From SXOA01 sp051004015 (GTDB taxonomy: Bacteria > Planctomycetota > Planctomycetia > Pirellulales > Pirellulaceae): a DNA stretch of 64,000 nucleotides. Every line of letters starts with the position of its first letter. Position 1 is the first letter of the stretch. The notes beneath the pieces were generated by a model. The model was given only the letters and a program-made list of their open reading frames with translations. It did not search any database and was not told where the DNA came from. Both the position numbers and the translations under genes were made by a program. The DNA lies in NCBI GenBank assembly GCA_051004015.1, contig JBPCKT010000025.1, positions 1 through 64,000 on the forward strand, written 5' to 3'. This document shows, piece after piece, positions 33,562-44,288 of this stretch.

Positions 33562-34914
33562 ATGCCCGCCTTACCCTTCCCCCACCTTTCCCGCCGCCGC
33601 TGGTTGGGCGTCAGCAGCCTGGGCTTCTTGTCCGCTTCGCTGCCGGGTCTTGGGCGGGCCGCGGATCCGTCTTCCAAATGGACTGCCCCAGCCACCAAGC
33701 CCATCAAGTCGTGCATCCTCGTCTTCCACTACGGTGGGCCGAGCCAGTTTGAAACGTATGACCCCAAGCCGCTCGCGCCGGCGGATATTCGGGGGGAGTA
33801 CAAGACGATTTCCACCGCGGTGCCGGGGATTCAAGTCGGCGAACACCTTCCCCGCGTCGCCAAAATCATGGACCGCCTGGCGCTGGTCCGCTCCATGCAT
33901 CATCCGATGCGGAACCACAACTCCGCGGCGGCTGAAGTGCTGACGGGTCGCACGCCCGCCGGGGGGGATCAGGAGTTGCTGGCCGATGATGTCCGTTCCT
34001 TCCCAAACATCGGCTCCTCGGTCAGCTTCGGGCTGGGTTCGCGGGCAAACCTTCTGCCGTATGTGGCCCTGCCCTACACCATTTACAACGTCGTGCAATT
34101 GCCGGGGCAGACGCCGGGCTTTCTCGGCGGGGGTTTTGACCGCTTTCAGGTCAGCGGCAATCCGAACAATCCCGATTTCCGCATCTCGTCGCTAGAGCCT
34201 CCCACCGGCCGCGCTGCCGCCGACCTTGCCCTGCGCGAGCAGCTCAAATCCAGCCTGGATCAGCTTCCCGCGGACAGCCGACTGGCCAAGATGCGGAGTT
34301 ACCAGGAGCGGGCGTTGGCTCTCGTTTCCTCGGATTCCATTCGCCGCAGCTTTGACATCGCCCAGGAAGAGGCCAAAACGCGAGACCGATACGGCCGCCA
34401 CTTGCTCGGCCAGAGCCTGCTGCTCGCCCGCCGTCTCGTGGAAGGAGGCGTGAACTTCGTCACTGTCTTCGATGGGGAGCGGAACGGCCAGGAGGCGAAC
34501 TGGGACAGCCACGAAAAACTCTTTCCGCGGCACAAGCAACTCATCCCGCCGGCGGACGAAGGGTACTCCGCGCTGATTGAGGATTTGGAAGCTCGCGGGC
34601 TGCTGGAATCGACACTCGTCATCGGAATGGCGGAGTTCGGCCGCACCCCCAAAATCAACGGCAACGCCGGCCGCGACCACTGGCCCGATTGCTACACCAT
34701 CACGCTCGCCGGCGGCGGCATCCGGGGGGGCCAGGTCCACGGGGCCAGCGACCGCATCGGCGCTTATCCCGACCGGGACGGCGTCACCCCCGGCGACATT
34801 GCCGCCACCCTCCTCTGGCGTTTCGGCATCGACCCCTCCCGCGAAGTCCACGACCAGACCGGCCGCCCCATCCGCCTCTCCGAAGGCCAGCCGCTGACGG
34901 GGCTGTTTGGGTGA
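33562..34914 (+). CDS. DUF1501 domain protein with Tat-type signal
   Basis: A 450-residue protein from the ATG at 33562 (MPALPFPHLSRRRWLG), with a twin-arginine signal. Family features: KSCILVFHYGGPSQFETYDP, RSMHHPMRNHNSAAAEVLTG, IGMAEFGRTPKINGNAGRDH, GGGIRGGQVHGASDRIG. It has no DUF1553 partner nearby, unlike the copy at 15158. Exported metal-dependent enzyme-like fold, activity unknown. Its stop is 3 bp from the stop of the convergent TcmP gene. Confidence 0.88.
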   Translation: MPALPFPHLSRRRWLGVSSLGFLSASLPGLGRAADPSSKWTAPATKPIKSCILVFHYGGPSQFETYDPKPLAPADIRGEYKTISTAVPGIQVGEHLPRVAKIMDRLALVRSMHHPMRNHNSAAAEVLTGRTPAGGDQELLADDVRSFPNIGSSVSFGLGSRANLLPYVALPYTIYNVVQLPGQTPGFLGGGFDRFQVSGNPNNPDFRISSLEPPTGRAAADLALREQLKSSLDQLPADSRLAKMRSYQERALALVSSDSIRRSFDIAQEEAKTRDRYGRHLLGQSLLLARRLVEGGVNFVTVFDGERNGQEANWDSHEKLFPRHKQLIPPADEGYSALIEDLEARGLLESTLVIGMAEFGRTPKINGNAGRDHWPDCYTITLAGGGIRGGQVHGASDRIGAYPDRDGVTPGDIAATLLWRFGIDPSREVHDQTGRPIRLSEGQPLTGLFG

Positions 34915-34916
34915 AC

Positions 34917-35786
34917 TTAGAGAAATCGCTTTTGGCCGCCCACCTCTTTGAGCGTCACCTTATCCCAGAATTCAAGGCCCTTTGGGTGCTTGGAAGCGAA
35001 CACAAGACGATATAACGGCCCTTGAGGTCCGCTAATGACCTTTTCGCCAAAAGCAACATAGCCGGCATGTTTCTTGAGCTGTCGTTGATACTCCTGGGCA
35101 AAGAGTCGGCGGGACTTGCTGGCGTCAACGCGCCCCGCCGATTCCCACAGGGCGCGCCAATTCGAGTCCTTTCCTAGCACTTTGTCGAGGTTCGAGTCCA
35201 GCTTTGGCAAGTAAATATCGACATTTCTCAGCACATCGACAGCATCCGGAAACAGAATCAGCAGGTCAACCTGACCTGCGCTGGCCAGCTTTTTGATTGT
35301 GTCGATTTCAGCGTGCAATCCCGTCGGGTCCACAAACGCCAATGTAAGGGCACCTCGCGGTATTTCCTTTACGATGGTGGAAACCTGCTCGTTGCAGTCG
35401 CCGACGAACATCTGGAATGCGTCTTTTGCAGGCGACGCTTTCAACCGCGATTCGCAAGCCTTGGCATTCTTCTTGTCCAGTTCGCAAAGCAGGATTTTGC
35501 AAAACGACTTCGGCGCGTGAGCCGCAATGATGGGTGAACCTGGTATCCGCTCTTTTGTTTTGCGGATTTGGCAAACTCCCGGACCAGCGAAAAGATCGAC
35601 ATCGACATAGACGAGTCCAGCGGGCCAACGAGCATGGCCAACCATCGCTGACGTTGTGATGTCGATATATCGATTCCAGATATAGAGCTTACTTTGCGCC
35701 CAAGAGCCAGAATCCCGCGTTGGCAAACCATCGTCTTGCTCGACAAGCTCACATAACTGCGGCCAATTGTCTTTCTTTTTTCCCAC
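34917..35786 (-). CDS. tcmP: three-Cys-motif partner protein TcmP
   Basis: A 289-residue protein if it starts at the GTG at 35786, which has a fair ribosome site (AGGGAATC); longer frames to 35837 or 35870 would overlap the upstream gene by 90-120 bp. The family pattern is visible: DGLPTRDSGSWAQSKLYIWNRYIDI, YVDVDLFAGPGVCQIR, GSPIIAA, LTLAFVDPTGL, DLLILFP and WRALWESAG. TcmP occurs next to a three-Cys radical-SAM-like protein, as here. No enzymatic activity is established. GC seems a little lower than in neighbouring genes, hinting at transfer. Confidence 0.85.
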   Translation of the reverse strand: MGKKKDNWPQLCELVEQDDGLPTRDSGSWAQSKLYIWNRYIDITTSAMVGHARWPAGLVYVDVDLFAGPGVCQIRKTKERIPGSPIIAAHAPKSFCKILLCELDKKNAKACESRLKASPAKDAFQMFVGDCNEQVSTIVKEIPRGALTLAFVDPTGLHAEIDTIKKLASAGQVDLLILFPDAVDVLRNVDIYLPKLDSNLDKVLGKDSNWRALWESAGRVDASKSRRLFAQEYQRQLKKHAGYVAFGEKVISGPQGPLYRLVFASKHPKGLEFWDKVTLKEVGGQKRFL

Positions 35787-36513
35787 GGTGCGATTCCCTC
35801 GCGATTGTTGCTGGATACTCGTCCCAAGTCCGCCCATCAAGTACTCGTCCGGTGCGGGATTTCTGAACACCGCCCCATTGCTTGAAAAAGAATGGGACTG
35901 AGTATGTCAGGCAGCGGTCGCGAATTTGCCGTACCCAGTCGGAGTCCATCGAGCGAGCACCTGGACCAGATTCCCCGCCCACAATGACCCAGGCAATGCC
36001 GCTCAAAGGCAGCCGCGGGATCGGGCCGAGCAGCGGCTCGACAGACAGGAAGCGAATTTTCGCCGGAACTCTTTGCAGTTCGTGGATGCGTGAGACGTAT
36101 TTCGCACTTTCCACGCTGGTCCCCAGCCAGAGATTGGCCGGCCAAGGCAAGTCGGCGGCTAACTCGCGGGCTCGCTCGGGGCGCTTTGTCAGTACCTGAA
36201 ACGTATGCTGACTGGCACGCAGCATGGTTTCAAAACACCGCAGGATGAAAGCGGCAGGAATGTCTTTGTGAAAAAGGTCACTCATCGAATTCACAAAAAT
36301 CACCCGCGGCTCGCGCCATTTCAGCGGCAACTCCACCACGTCCTCTTGAAGGGTGACGTCAAAACCGTTGCGGTATCGAGGCTGACCCATGGCCTGGAGC
36401 CGCATCGCCATTCTTTCGGCATAGCAGAATTTGCAACCGGGACTCACTTTGTCGCAACCCGTCACCGGATTCCAAGTGGCCTCGGTCCATTCAATGGACG
36501 AATTGAGGGCCAT
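35749..36513 (-). CDS. Gp37/Gp68 (DUF5131) three-Cys protein
   Basis: A 254-residue protein from the ATG at 36513 (MALNSSIEWTEATW), preceded by AAGGA at 8 bp spacing; another start 6 codons upstream is less well placed. The Cys motif TGCDKVSPGCKFCYAER (C-x6-C-x2-C) resembles the iron-sulphur motif of radical-SAM enzymes, though spacing differs. It also carries PRVIFVNSMSDLFH, QVLTKRPER, VSVEPLLGPI-like and VGGESGPGAR. The partner TcmP overlaps its 3' end by 38 bp if the GTG start is right. Phage-derived name; function unknown. Confidence 0.88.
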   Translation of the reverse strand: MALNSSIEWTEATWNPVTGCDKVSPGCKFCYAERMAMRLQAMGQPRYRNGFDVTLQEDVVELPLKWREPRVIFVNSMSDLFHKDIPAAFILRCFETMLRASQHTFQVLTKRPERARELAADLPWPANLWLGTSVESAKYVSRIHELQRVPAKIRFLSVEPLLGPIPRLPLSGIAWVIVGGESGPGARSMDSDWVRQIRDRCLTYSVPFFFKQWGGVQKSRTGRVLDGRTWDEYPATIARESHRGKKERQLAAVM

Positions 36514-36648
36514 GTTCACGTTCCTTGACAAAAATGGAGGCGTTTCACTTCATGCCAACAACGCCAGATCCAATCATTTTATGCCATTGGTGAACTAACG
36601 GCCAGTCCATTTGTTCGAAATCGACAGACTTTTTAGGATTATTCCTCG

Positions 36649-37113
36649 TCATCCCCCCTTTTGCTCCAGCAATTGCTTGACTTGGTCTGCGGTCATCTTC
36701 GTGACGACGCCGTTTGCGGGCAGGACCCAGCCTCCTTTGGTGGGTGCGTCCTTTTCGTACGCGACGATGGGGGAGTTAAGGGGGGTGTCCCAGTGGATGA
36801 CGTAGTTTCCTTTCTTGACCCGCTCAAAGATTCGCTCGTCAATCACTTTGATCGACAGTGCGGCTTCGTCCAGGCTCTTGGGGGTCCGCTCGGGGGCTTT
36901 GCCGTAGCGTTCTTCCGTGAATGCGAAGCGGAGGAAGCCCAGGTCTGAGGCGGCTTCCGAGGTCATCCGTTCCGACTGCGGGTCCGCGGCCGCGGAGCCC
37001 GTGGCGACGACGCCCGCCGCGGGGCCTTGTGGAGGGTTGCTGCCGGAGCAGCCCGCCAGCGAAAATGCCAGGCCGAAGATACCCGCCGCCGCCCATCGCG
37101 CCGTGCCGTTCAT
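36649..37113 (-). CDS. small lipoprotein
   Basis: A 154-residue protein with a lipoprotein signal peptide and lipobox LAGC (Cys22). The mature part is Pro/Ala-rich at first, then a small mixed region with KMTADQVKQLLEQKGG at the end. No motif is recognised. It is downstream on the minus strand from a long non-coding region; probably membrane-anchored. Confidence 0.75.
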   Translation of the reverse strand: MNGTARWAAAGIFGLAFSLAGCSGSNPPQGPAAGVVATGSAAADPQSERMTSEAASDLGFLRFAFTEERYGKAPERTPKSLDEAALSIKVIDERIFERVKKGNYVIHWDTPLNSPIVAYEKDAPTKGGWVLPANGVVTKMTADQVKQLLEQKGG

Positions 37114-37817
37114 GGTTCATCCTCGGGAAGTAGGAATAGCGTTGTTCTGGGAAGCCGGACTGGCATGATAGCACGGCAAATCCCGGTCGTCGCGGTGCTT
37201 TCTGGGGGGTAAATAATTTGGTAAAATCTTGTCAGTACCTATTGACGGTGACAACCGAAGATGCGTAGAAATGAAGTAGGAGACAATTGTGCTATAACCC
37301 TTGATTGGCCAAAGGAGCGCGGCTTGGACGAGAGCCACGGAAACCCGGTGGGGTGGTGCACTGGCGACGTTCGAGGCTCGAGCAAGGTTTGACTGAATCC
37401 CGGAGAACCGAGACGAACGGGCTGGCCTTTTGGATTCCGTGGCGAAAAAGCACTTATAAAACGAACGAGATCTCCAGGCGAAAGGTGAATAAGAAGAGGC
37501 GGTTTTGCATCAAGTGTGAATAACGCAAGTTGTTTATTGGGAACGATTTGCAGCGAAAAACAGACACAAAAACTCGTGTGAAAATGTGAATAAATGGCCG
37601 CTCATCACCGCTTATCAGGGGGCAGGTGGTCCTGGCGCTCACACCCACGCAAAAGCGTGCGCGTGCCACCGTGGTTACGGGCTGGAAATGCGTTGACTTA
37701 CCGGGGGGGATGCTCACAATGAAAGCTGGAGAAACAGGGGCGCGGGGATTTGCGGCGGAGTCTCTTCGGCGACGAATCGGTCGCTCAGAGTCCGCGCATG
37801 GGACAAGGAACTACTCC
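37114..37817. other. long non-coding leader region
   Basis: About 700 bp between divergent genes. A possible promoter element CTATAAC is near 37290 and TATAAA near 37458, but neither has a good -35. GTGAATAA occurs three times (near 37486, 37514, 37586). Codon-like structure, tandem repeats and RNA genes were not seen. The upstream ATGs (37626, 37719) could extend the next gene but lack a signal-peptide context. Confidence 0.4.
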
Positions 37818-40730
37818 ATGATTCGTCGACCGGCCCGCTCGCGGCTGTTCAGAACTGCTCTCGTCTGGCTCGCCATCCTGGCACTGGTCTTGCCCGCTCC
37901 GCTGCGCGGCGAGACGGTTAGGCTGAAGAATGGGATGGAGTTGCAGGGGGCGTTTGGCCCGATTACGTCCCTCAAGTTGGACATCACCAAGAATGTCCCA
38001 ACCGGAACCAAGCTAATCGGCCTGGTGGACGACGACCTGCGGCGGGTGTTCTTCCGCATCAATCAAATGGCTGCCACGCCAACCGCCACCGCCAGCGGCG
38101 GCTTCGAGCGGATCAAGATTCCGCAGCGGACGGCGAAGGACGCCCCCAAGGAAATCATCACGGTCGGCCCGATCGTCCGCGTCCAGCCATTTGACGACCG
38201 GGGGCGGCGGACCTTCACGATGCTCGGTCCTGATGGGAACATCGACATCATCCAGGGAATAACGGAAATCACGCCGACCTGGACACAGGTGGAGGCCCTG
38301 CAGCGCCACGACAACGTCAACTCCTATAGATGGGAAACGAAAATCGCCACCAGCTCCATCCCGCGCGAGACTCTCTCGCGCATCTTGTTCCACTACATCG
38401 ACCCTAAGAACTCCGATGACCGGCTGCGGATCGTTAAGTTGTATGTGCAGGCCAACCGGAACAAGGAGGCCCGCGAGGAACTGGCCCAGATTATCAAGGA
38501 GTTCCCAGAACTGGCCGTGCTGAAGGACCGGGAGCAAGAGCTTCTGCAAGTCGCCGCCCAGCGGATTCTTAAGGAAATCGAGCTGCGCCGCGCAGCCGGC
38601 CAGCCCGATTTGGCGTATGCGATGCTGCGGAGCTTCCCCGGCGAAGGGGTCGCTGGCGAGACGCTGCTCAAGGTGCGGGACACGATTGCCGAGATGGAGA
38701 GCCAGGTCGAAAAGGGACAGACAGTCATCAAGACGATGAAGGAGAATTTTGACGCGATCAAGGACGACAAAATCAAGGACGAAATCCGCCCTGTCTGCGC
38801 GGAAATTGAGGCCGAAATGAGCGTCCATACGCTCGACCGGATGTCCGACTACATCCGCCTGGCCGGCGACCCGGCACTCAAGCCCGAGCAAAAGCTCTCG
38901 CTCGCCATCAGCGGCTGGCTGCTCGGCACCGGAGCGGGCATCGACAACCTGGCGGTCACGCGGTCGCTGTACCAGGTGCGGAACCTGGTGCGGGCTTACC
39001 TGGCTTCCCGCCTCCCCGCCGAGCGCGAGGCCGTGCTGGAGAAGCTCAAGGAGTTCGAAGGTGGCACGCCTACCTATGTCGCCAGGCTCATCGCCCACAT
39101 GAAGCCGCCGCTGGACCCGACATCTCGCGTCGATGCGGGGCCGGTCGCAGTCCTGGGGGATCCTCAGGAGCTGCTGGGGCTCAAGGACCGTGATCCCGTG
39201 AAAGAGGCCATTAGGACCATTGAAGGCAAGCGGCAAGGAAAGGATGTATCCAAACCGAAGGCGCCGGTGATCCCGGGGAGAGAGAAGAAGGAGAAAGAGA
39301 AAGAGAATAAGGCGGTCGAGATTGAAACTCGGTGTGATCCGAAGGAGCCAGGGCAGGACGACGATCTGATCCTGGGAAACAAGGACGCCAAGAAAAAGGC
39401 GGTAGAGGTCCCCGGAGCAGCCCCGCTCGGTGGGAAAGCTCCGCCCCCCGGCGTGAAGACCGGCGCGAAGGGAAAGAAGGAAGAAAAGCCCGTCGTCGCC
39501 AAGGATGACAGGCCCGCCGCTGAGCCGCCCGCCAAGACCGCGGAAGAGCCCGCGCCCGAGCCGGCTGCCGAGGGAAATGGCCAGCAGCGGCCGATGCTGG
39601 GGAACACGAAGGTTCCCGGCCTCTACTTACTGGAGGCGAAGGGCCCATCCGAGCATCCCAACATCAAGTACCTGGTGCAACTGCCCCCGGAGTACGATCC
39701 GTACCGCCGCTACCCTGTCATCGTCACGCTCAACGGAGCCGGCACCTCCCCCTCCCAGCAAATTGACTGGTGGGCGGGCTCTTATGATGAGCAGGCCAAC
39801 AACCGCTACGGCCAGGCGACCCGCTACGGCTATATCGTGGTCGCGCCGCTCTGGCAGAAGGAGTATCAGCGGAAGTATGAGTTCTCCGCGGGCGAGCACG
39901 CCGCCGTGCTCAATCCGCTCCGCGACGTGTTCAAACGCTTTGCCGTGGATACCGACCGGGTTTTCCTCAGCGGGCATTCGATGGGGGGCGATGCGGCCTG
40001 GGACATTGGCCTGGCCCACCCCGACCTGTGGGCCGGCGTGATTCCGATTGTGGCTGAGGCCAGCAAGTTCATCATCCGTTATCCCAACAACGCCGCCCTG
40101 CTGCCGATGTACTTCATCTGCGGCGAGCGGGACGGCAACAAAATCGCCGCCAACGCGGTGGAGTGGGACCGCTACCTGACGCATTCGGATGCGAACCAAT
40201 GGGACATCATGATCGCCCAGTACCAGGGGCGCGGCCACGAAAGCTATCACGACGAGATTCAGAACCTTTTCGAATGGATGGAGCTTCCCGCCCACCGCCG
40301 AGATTTCTTTCCCAAGAACTTCGGGGGGACCAAGAACTATCCGCAAGGTAGCCCCATGCAGTCCCTGCGGACCTGGGACAATTTCTTTTGGTACGCGGAG
40401 TTCACGGGCATGCCGAGCAGCTCCATCATTCATCCCGTGGAATGGACGGGCGAGAAGCCCCCGGCGGGAAAAGTCCTGCAGGTGAGCGGCTCGTATAACA
40501 CCGACAGCGACGGCAACGGCATTGTCCGCGTGAACTGCGGCGCCTCCAAGGTGACGGTCTGGCTGGCTCCGGAGATGGTGGACTTTTCCAAGAAGATTAC
40601 CGTCTACCTCAACGCCAAAAAATTGCCGGGGACCATGGCCCCGAACCTGGTTCACTTGCTTGAAGACGTCCGCACCCGCGGCGACCGGCAGCACCCGTTC
40701 TGGCTGCACGTCTCGAACCGAGGGGACTGA
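37818..40730 (+). CDS. large secreted protein with C-terminal esterase/PHB depolymerase-like domain
   Basis: From the ATG at 37818 (MIRRPARSRLFRT) 970 residues with a signal peptide ending near LRGE. The N-terminal 500 residues include helical, TPR-like stretches (NKEAREELAQIIKEFPELAVL). A Lys/Glu/Pro-rich linker spans about 530-610. The C-terminal third is an alpha/beta-hydrolase of the Esterase/poly-hydroxybutyrate-depolymerase type with the nucleophile elbow GHSMGG (Ser near 721), a partner region around HPDLWAGVIPIV and ICGERDG. Substrate unknown. It is preceded by a 700-bp leader region. Confidence 0.82.
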   Translation: MIRRPARSRLFRTALVWLAILALVLPAPLRGETVRLKNGMELQGAFGPITSLKLDITKNVPTGTKLIGLVDDDLRRVFFRINQMAATPTATASGGFERIKIPQRTAKDAPKEIITVGPIVRVQPFDDRGRRTFTMLGPDGNIDIIQGITEITPTWTQVEALQRHDNVNSYRWETKIATSSIPRETLSRILFHYIDPKNSDDRLRIVKLYVQANRNKEAREELAQIIKEFPELAVLKDREQELLQVAAQRILKEIELRRAAGQPDLAYAMLRSFPGEGVAGETLLKVRDTIAEMESQVEKGQTVIKTMKENFDAIKDDKIKDEIRPVCAEIEAEMSVHTLDRMSDYIRLAGDPALKPEQKLSLAISGWLLGTGAGIDNLAVTRSLYQVRNLVRAYLASRLPAEREAVLEKLKEFEGGTPTYVARLIAHMKPPLDPTSRVDAGPVAVLGDPQELLGLKDRDPVKEAIRTIEGKRQGKDVSKPKAPVIPGREKKEKEKENKAVEIETRCDPKEPGQDDDLILGNKDAKKKAVEVPGAAPLGGKAPPPGVKTGAKGKKEEKPVVAKDDRPAAEPPAKTAEEPAPEPAAEGNGQQRPMLGNTKVPGLYLLEAKGPSEHPNIKYLVQLPPEYDPYRRYPVIVTLNGAGTSPSQQIDWWAGSYDEQANNRYGQATRYGYIVVAPLWQKEYQRKYEFSAGEHAAVLNPLRDVFKRFAVDTDRVFLSGHSMGGDAAWDIGLAHPDLWAGVIPIVAEASKFIIRYPNNAALLPMYFICGERDGNKIAANAVEWDRYLTHSDANQWDIMIAQYQGRGHESYHDEIQNLFEWMELPAHRRDFFPKNFGGTKNYPQGSPMQSLRTWDNFFWYAEFTGMPSSSIIHPVEWTGEKPPAGKVLQVSGSYNTDSDGNGIVRVNCGASKVTVWLAPEMVDFSKKITVYLNAKKLPGTMAPNLVHLLEDVRTRGDRQHPFWLHVSNRGD

Positions 40731-40744
40731 CGAACAAGCGATTG

Positions 40745-41431
40745 CTACGGCGGCAGCGTAATGGTGACCGCCCGCTTCGGGCAGGAGTCTAGCGAGGAGG
40801 ATGCGGCGCCGATGGCGACGTTGATGTCGACCGGCTTGCCCCGATTATCGGCGAGGCGGTGGTAGAAAGCGCTTTGGGTTTCGTCAAAGTAGATGACTTC
40901 CCCTTTGCGGATGCCTGCCCGGTCGGCAATGCCGCCGCTGCTGACGGTCATGATGTAGAGCGCATTGCGCCTCCCCTTGCTGTCGTAGACCTGAATGGAG
41001 CGGCTGCGAAGGCCGAGGTCGGTTTCCAGCTTGAGGGCCAGCTGCATCTCGCTGGCGACGTACCACGCTGCCGTTCCGCCGCCGGCGAAAAGCGTTCCCA
41101 GGAACAAGACGCTCATTACCAGCACCAGGCGGATGGCATAGAAGTCCAGCTTTTCCAGCAGGGGCGAACGACGCCCGATCAAGCTGGTGGCGACAGCCAT
41201 CATGACGACGAACGCCACCACGCAGACTCCCAGGCTGACGGCGAACCCGCCTGCGACCGTCAGGTAGCTCATCAGCGCGAACTGCACGCAGCAGACGGCC
41301 ATCAGCCCCAGCAGGGCCCTCAGGCCGAACTGCCAGGGGGACGGGCCGGGGGAAATGACGGTGGCCAGGACCGGCTCTTTGGGGGCGGCTTCGGGAGAGA
41401 GAGGGGCGGCGGGGATGGAAGTTTCGACCAT
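40745..41431 (-). CDS. membrane protein with PDZ-like domain
   Basis: From the ATG at 41431 (MVETSIPAAPL) 228 residues; the ORF can be extended upstream only through an inverted repeat. Three helices (about 35-60, 60-82 and 100-122) precede an extracytoplasmic domain (about 140-228) with a PDZ-like core ALYIMTVSSGGIADRAGIRKGEVI. No protease residues. It is downstream of rho on the same strand. Function unknown, perhaps a substrate- or envelope-sensing module. Confidence 0.7.
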   Translation of the reverse strand: MVETSIPAAPLSPEAAPKEPVLATVISPGPSPWQFGLRALLGLMAVCCVQFALMSYLTVAGGFAVSLGVCVVAFVVMMAVATSLIGRRSPLLEKLDFYAIRLVLVMSVLFLGTLFAGGGTAAWYVASEMQLALKLETDLGLRSRSIQVYDSKGRRNALYIMTVSSGGIADRAGIRKGEVIYFDETQSAFYHRLADNRGKPVDINVAIGAASSSLDSCPKRAVTITLPP

Positions 41432-41449
41432 GGTTGAGGAGCGAGCTCC

Positions 41450-41541
41450 CAATGACGAAATTCGAATGGCGAATGACGAATGTTGGAGAGGCAACGAACG
41501 CGCTGACACATTGGTCATTCGCCATTCGAGCTTCGTCATTG
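41450..41541. repeat. 33-bp inverted repeat between rho and the PDZ-like gene
   Basis: Arms at 41450-41482 and 41509-41541, 33 bp with three mismatches, built of CAATGACGAA, ATTCGAATGGCGAATG-type words, around a 26-bp loop. It begins 2 bp after the rho stop codon. Confidence 0.85.
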
Positions 41542-41543
41542 CC

Positions 41544-43037
<1,494 letters not shown>

Positions 43038-43328
43038 GAGAAGCTCCCAGTATGAATCTGGGGCGCGCGAGTGGCGCTGGTAGGGTGGGTGGTATGGAAG
43101 GGAATCCGGGGAGCAAACACGATTGGGCAGAAACGCCTTCGTGTTTGTGGGTGGCCGGTAAAGGCCAGAGGAAGGAAAGCTCCCTCCATTATGCGCGCCG
43201 GCGGTCGCGGGGGAAGAGGAAAGGCAAGAAATCATGCCGCGGGCGAGAGAGCCTACCGTTACCAATCGGTTTCTTGCGACAAGCGTGGTCCTCCAGGCGC
43301 TGCTTCCCCATCCGTTAGGGCACGGCGA

Positions 43329-44288
43329 TCATTCCTTGGCATCCGTGTGCCGACGGGCGAAGGCTGCGGAAGGCAGATAGCACGCCAAGCCCACGAGCAT
43401 GAGCAGGCTGAAGATGCTCAGGCCGGTAAGCGGTAGAAAGGTGAGCCACATGAGGGCCGCCACCGCGAGGATCAGGGGGCGAGAGAACCGGTTCCAAACC
43501 AGAAATGGGAACATAAGCTGTGTCCAGGCGATGAAATGCGTCCAAGCGTTGAGGAAGAATTCGCTGCTACGCAGGAAGGAGAGGTCCACCGGGCGAGAAT
43601 GGGTCTGGGCGATGAGATGCCAGGCAGCTGCGCCGTCCCACCAGGCTTCGCCGTAAGTTTTGGAGAGGCCCATCATCAGATAAAAGGCGGCGAGGTGAAC
43701 CTGCATCAGGCGGAGACTGAGGTTGGCGAGGACGGACGGTTCATCCTTGTATACGAAGAAACTGAAAGGTTGCCCGGCGAGCATCGGCCGAAGGCAGGCG
43801 TCGAGCGCGAATCTTGCTCCCGACGGGGCAATGCACAAGTACAGGAGCATAAAAACGAGGACCGGTTCCACCTGCCCGCTGATGACGGGGGCGCGATTGG
43901 TTATCGCCAGCGTGGCCAGAGCCGTGATGGCGGCCGAGGTGCGGCTGAAGAGTCCAAACGTGAGGGAAAGCGCGGCACAGGTGCCGCAGGCATGGAGGAT
44001 CCAGATCGCGGTGGGTGAATGGCAGAAGGAGAGGTAGGTGGGAAAAAAGGTTCCGCCACCTCCCAGCAGGGCATCGACAGTTTCCGGCGGTAGCAGGCCA
44101 TCCGTCGCAAACCAGCGGACGAGGTCGCCGGTATAGGACGCGAGATGAAGGAGCGCCACAACGCCGACGCCGATGCGTAGCAGCGAAACCAACGTGGGAT
44201 CGCTGAAACGGAACCAAAATTCATTCCAGCTGCGGCCGAAGTCTTCGATCCAGTTGGCGGGCTTAGCGGACAAGGTGGTGATGGTCAT
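43329..44288 (-). CDS. HTTM domain (vitamin K-dependent carboxylase-like) membrane protein
   Basis: A 319-residue membrane protein with about seven helices. It begins after a 25-residue cytoplasmic segment; recognisable parts are WFRFSDPTLVSLLRIGVGVV, SFCHSPTAIWILHACG, RTSAAITALATLAI, FALDACLRPM, LRLMQVHLAAFYLMMGLSK and WAHFIAWTQLMFPF-type helices. Homologous to the HTTM domain. It overlaps the next upstream gene by ATGA (44285-44288), so the two form a coupled pair. The reaction is unknown. Confidence 0.85.
   Translation of the reverse strand: MTITTLSAKPANWIEDFGRSWNEFWFRFSDPTLVSLLRIGVGVVALLHLASYTGDLVRWFATDGLLPPETVDALLGGGGTFFPTYLSFCHSPTAIWILHACGTCAALSLTFGLFSRTSAAITALATLAITNRAPVISGQVEPVLVFMLLYLCIAPSGARFALDACLRPMLAGQPFSFFVYKDEPSVLANLSLRLMQVHLAAFYLMMGLSKTYGEAWWDGAAAWHLIAQTHSRPVDLSFLRSSEFFLNAWTHFIAWTQLMFPFLVWNRFSRPLILAVAALMWLTFLPLTGLSIFSLLMLVGLACYLPSAAFARRHTDAKE

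Noticed and set aside
37626..37817. Upstream start extending the esterase-like gene by 64 residues
   Set aside because: The ATG at 37818 begins a proper signal peptide. The extension would place it internally and has no matching ribosome site.
41432..41539. Upstream start for the PDZ-like gene
   Set aside because: The extension is encoded by an inverted repeat and is not conserved-looking.
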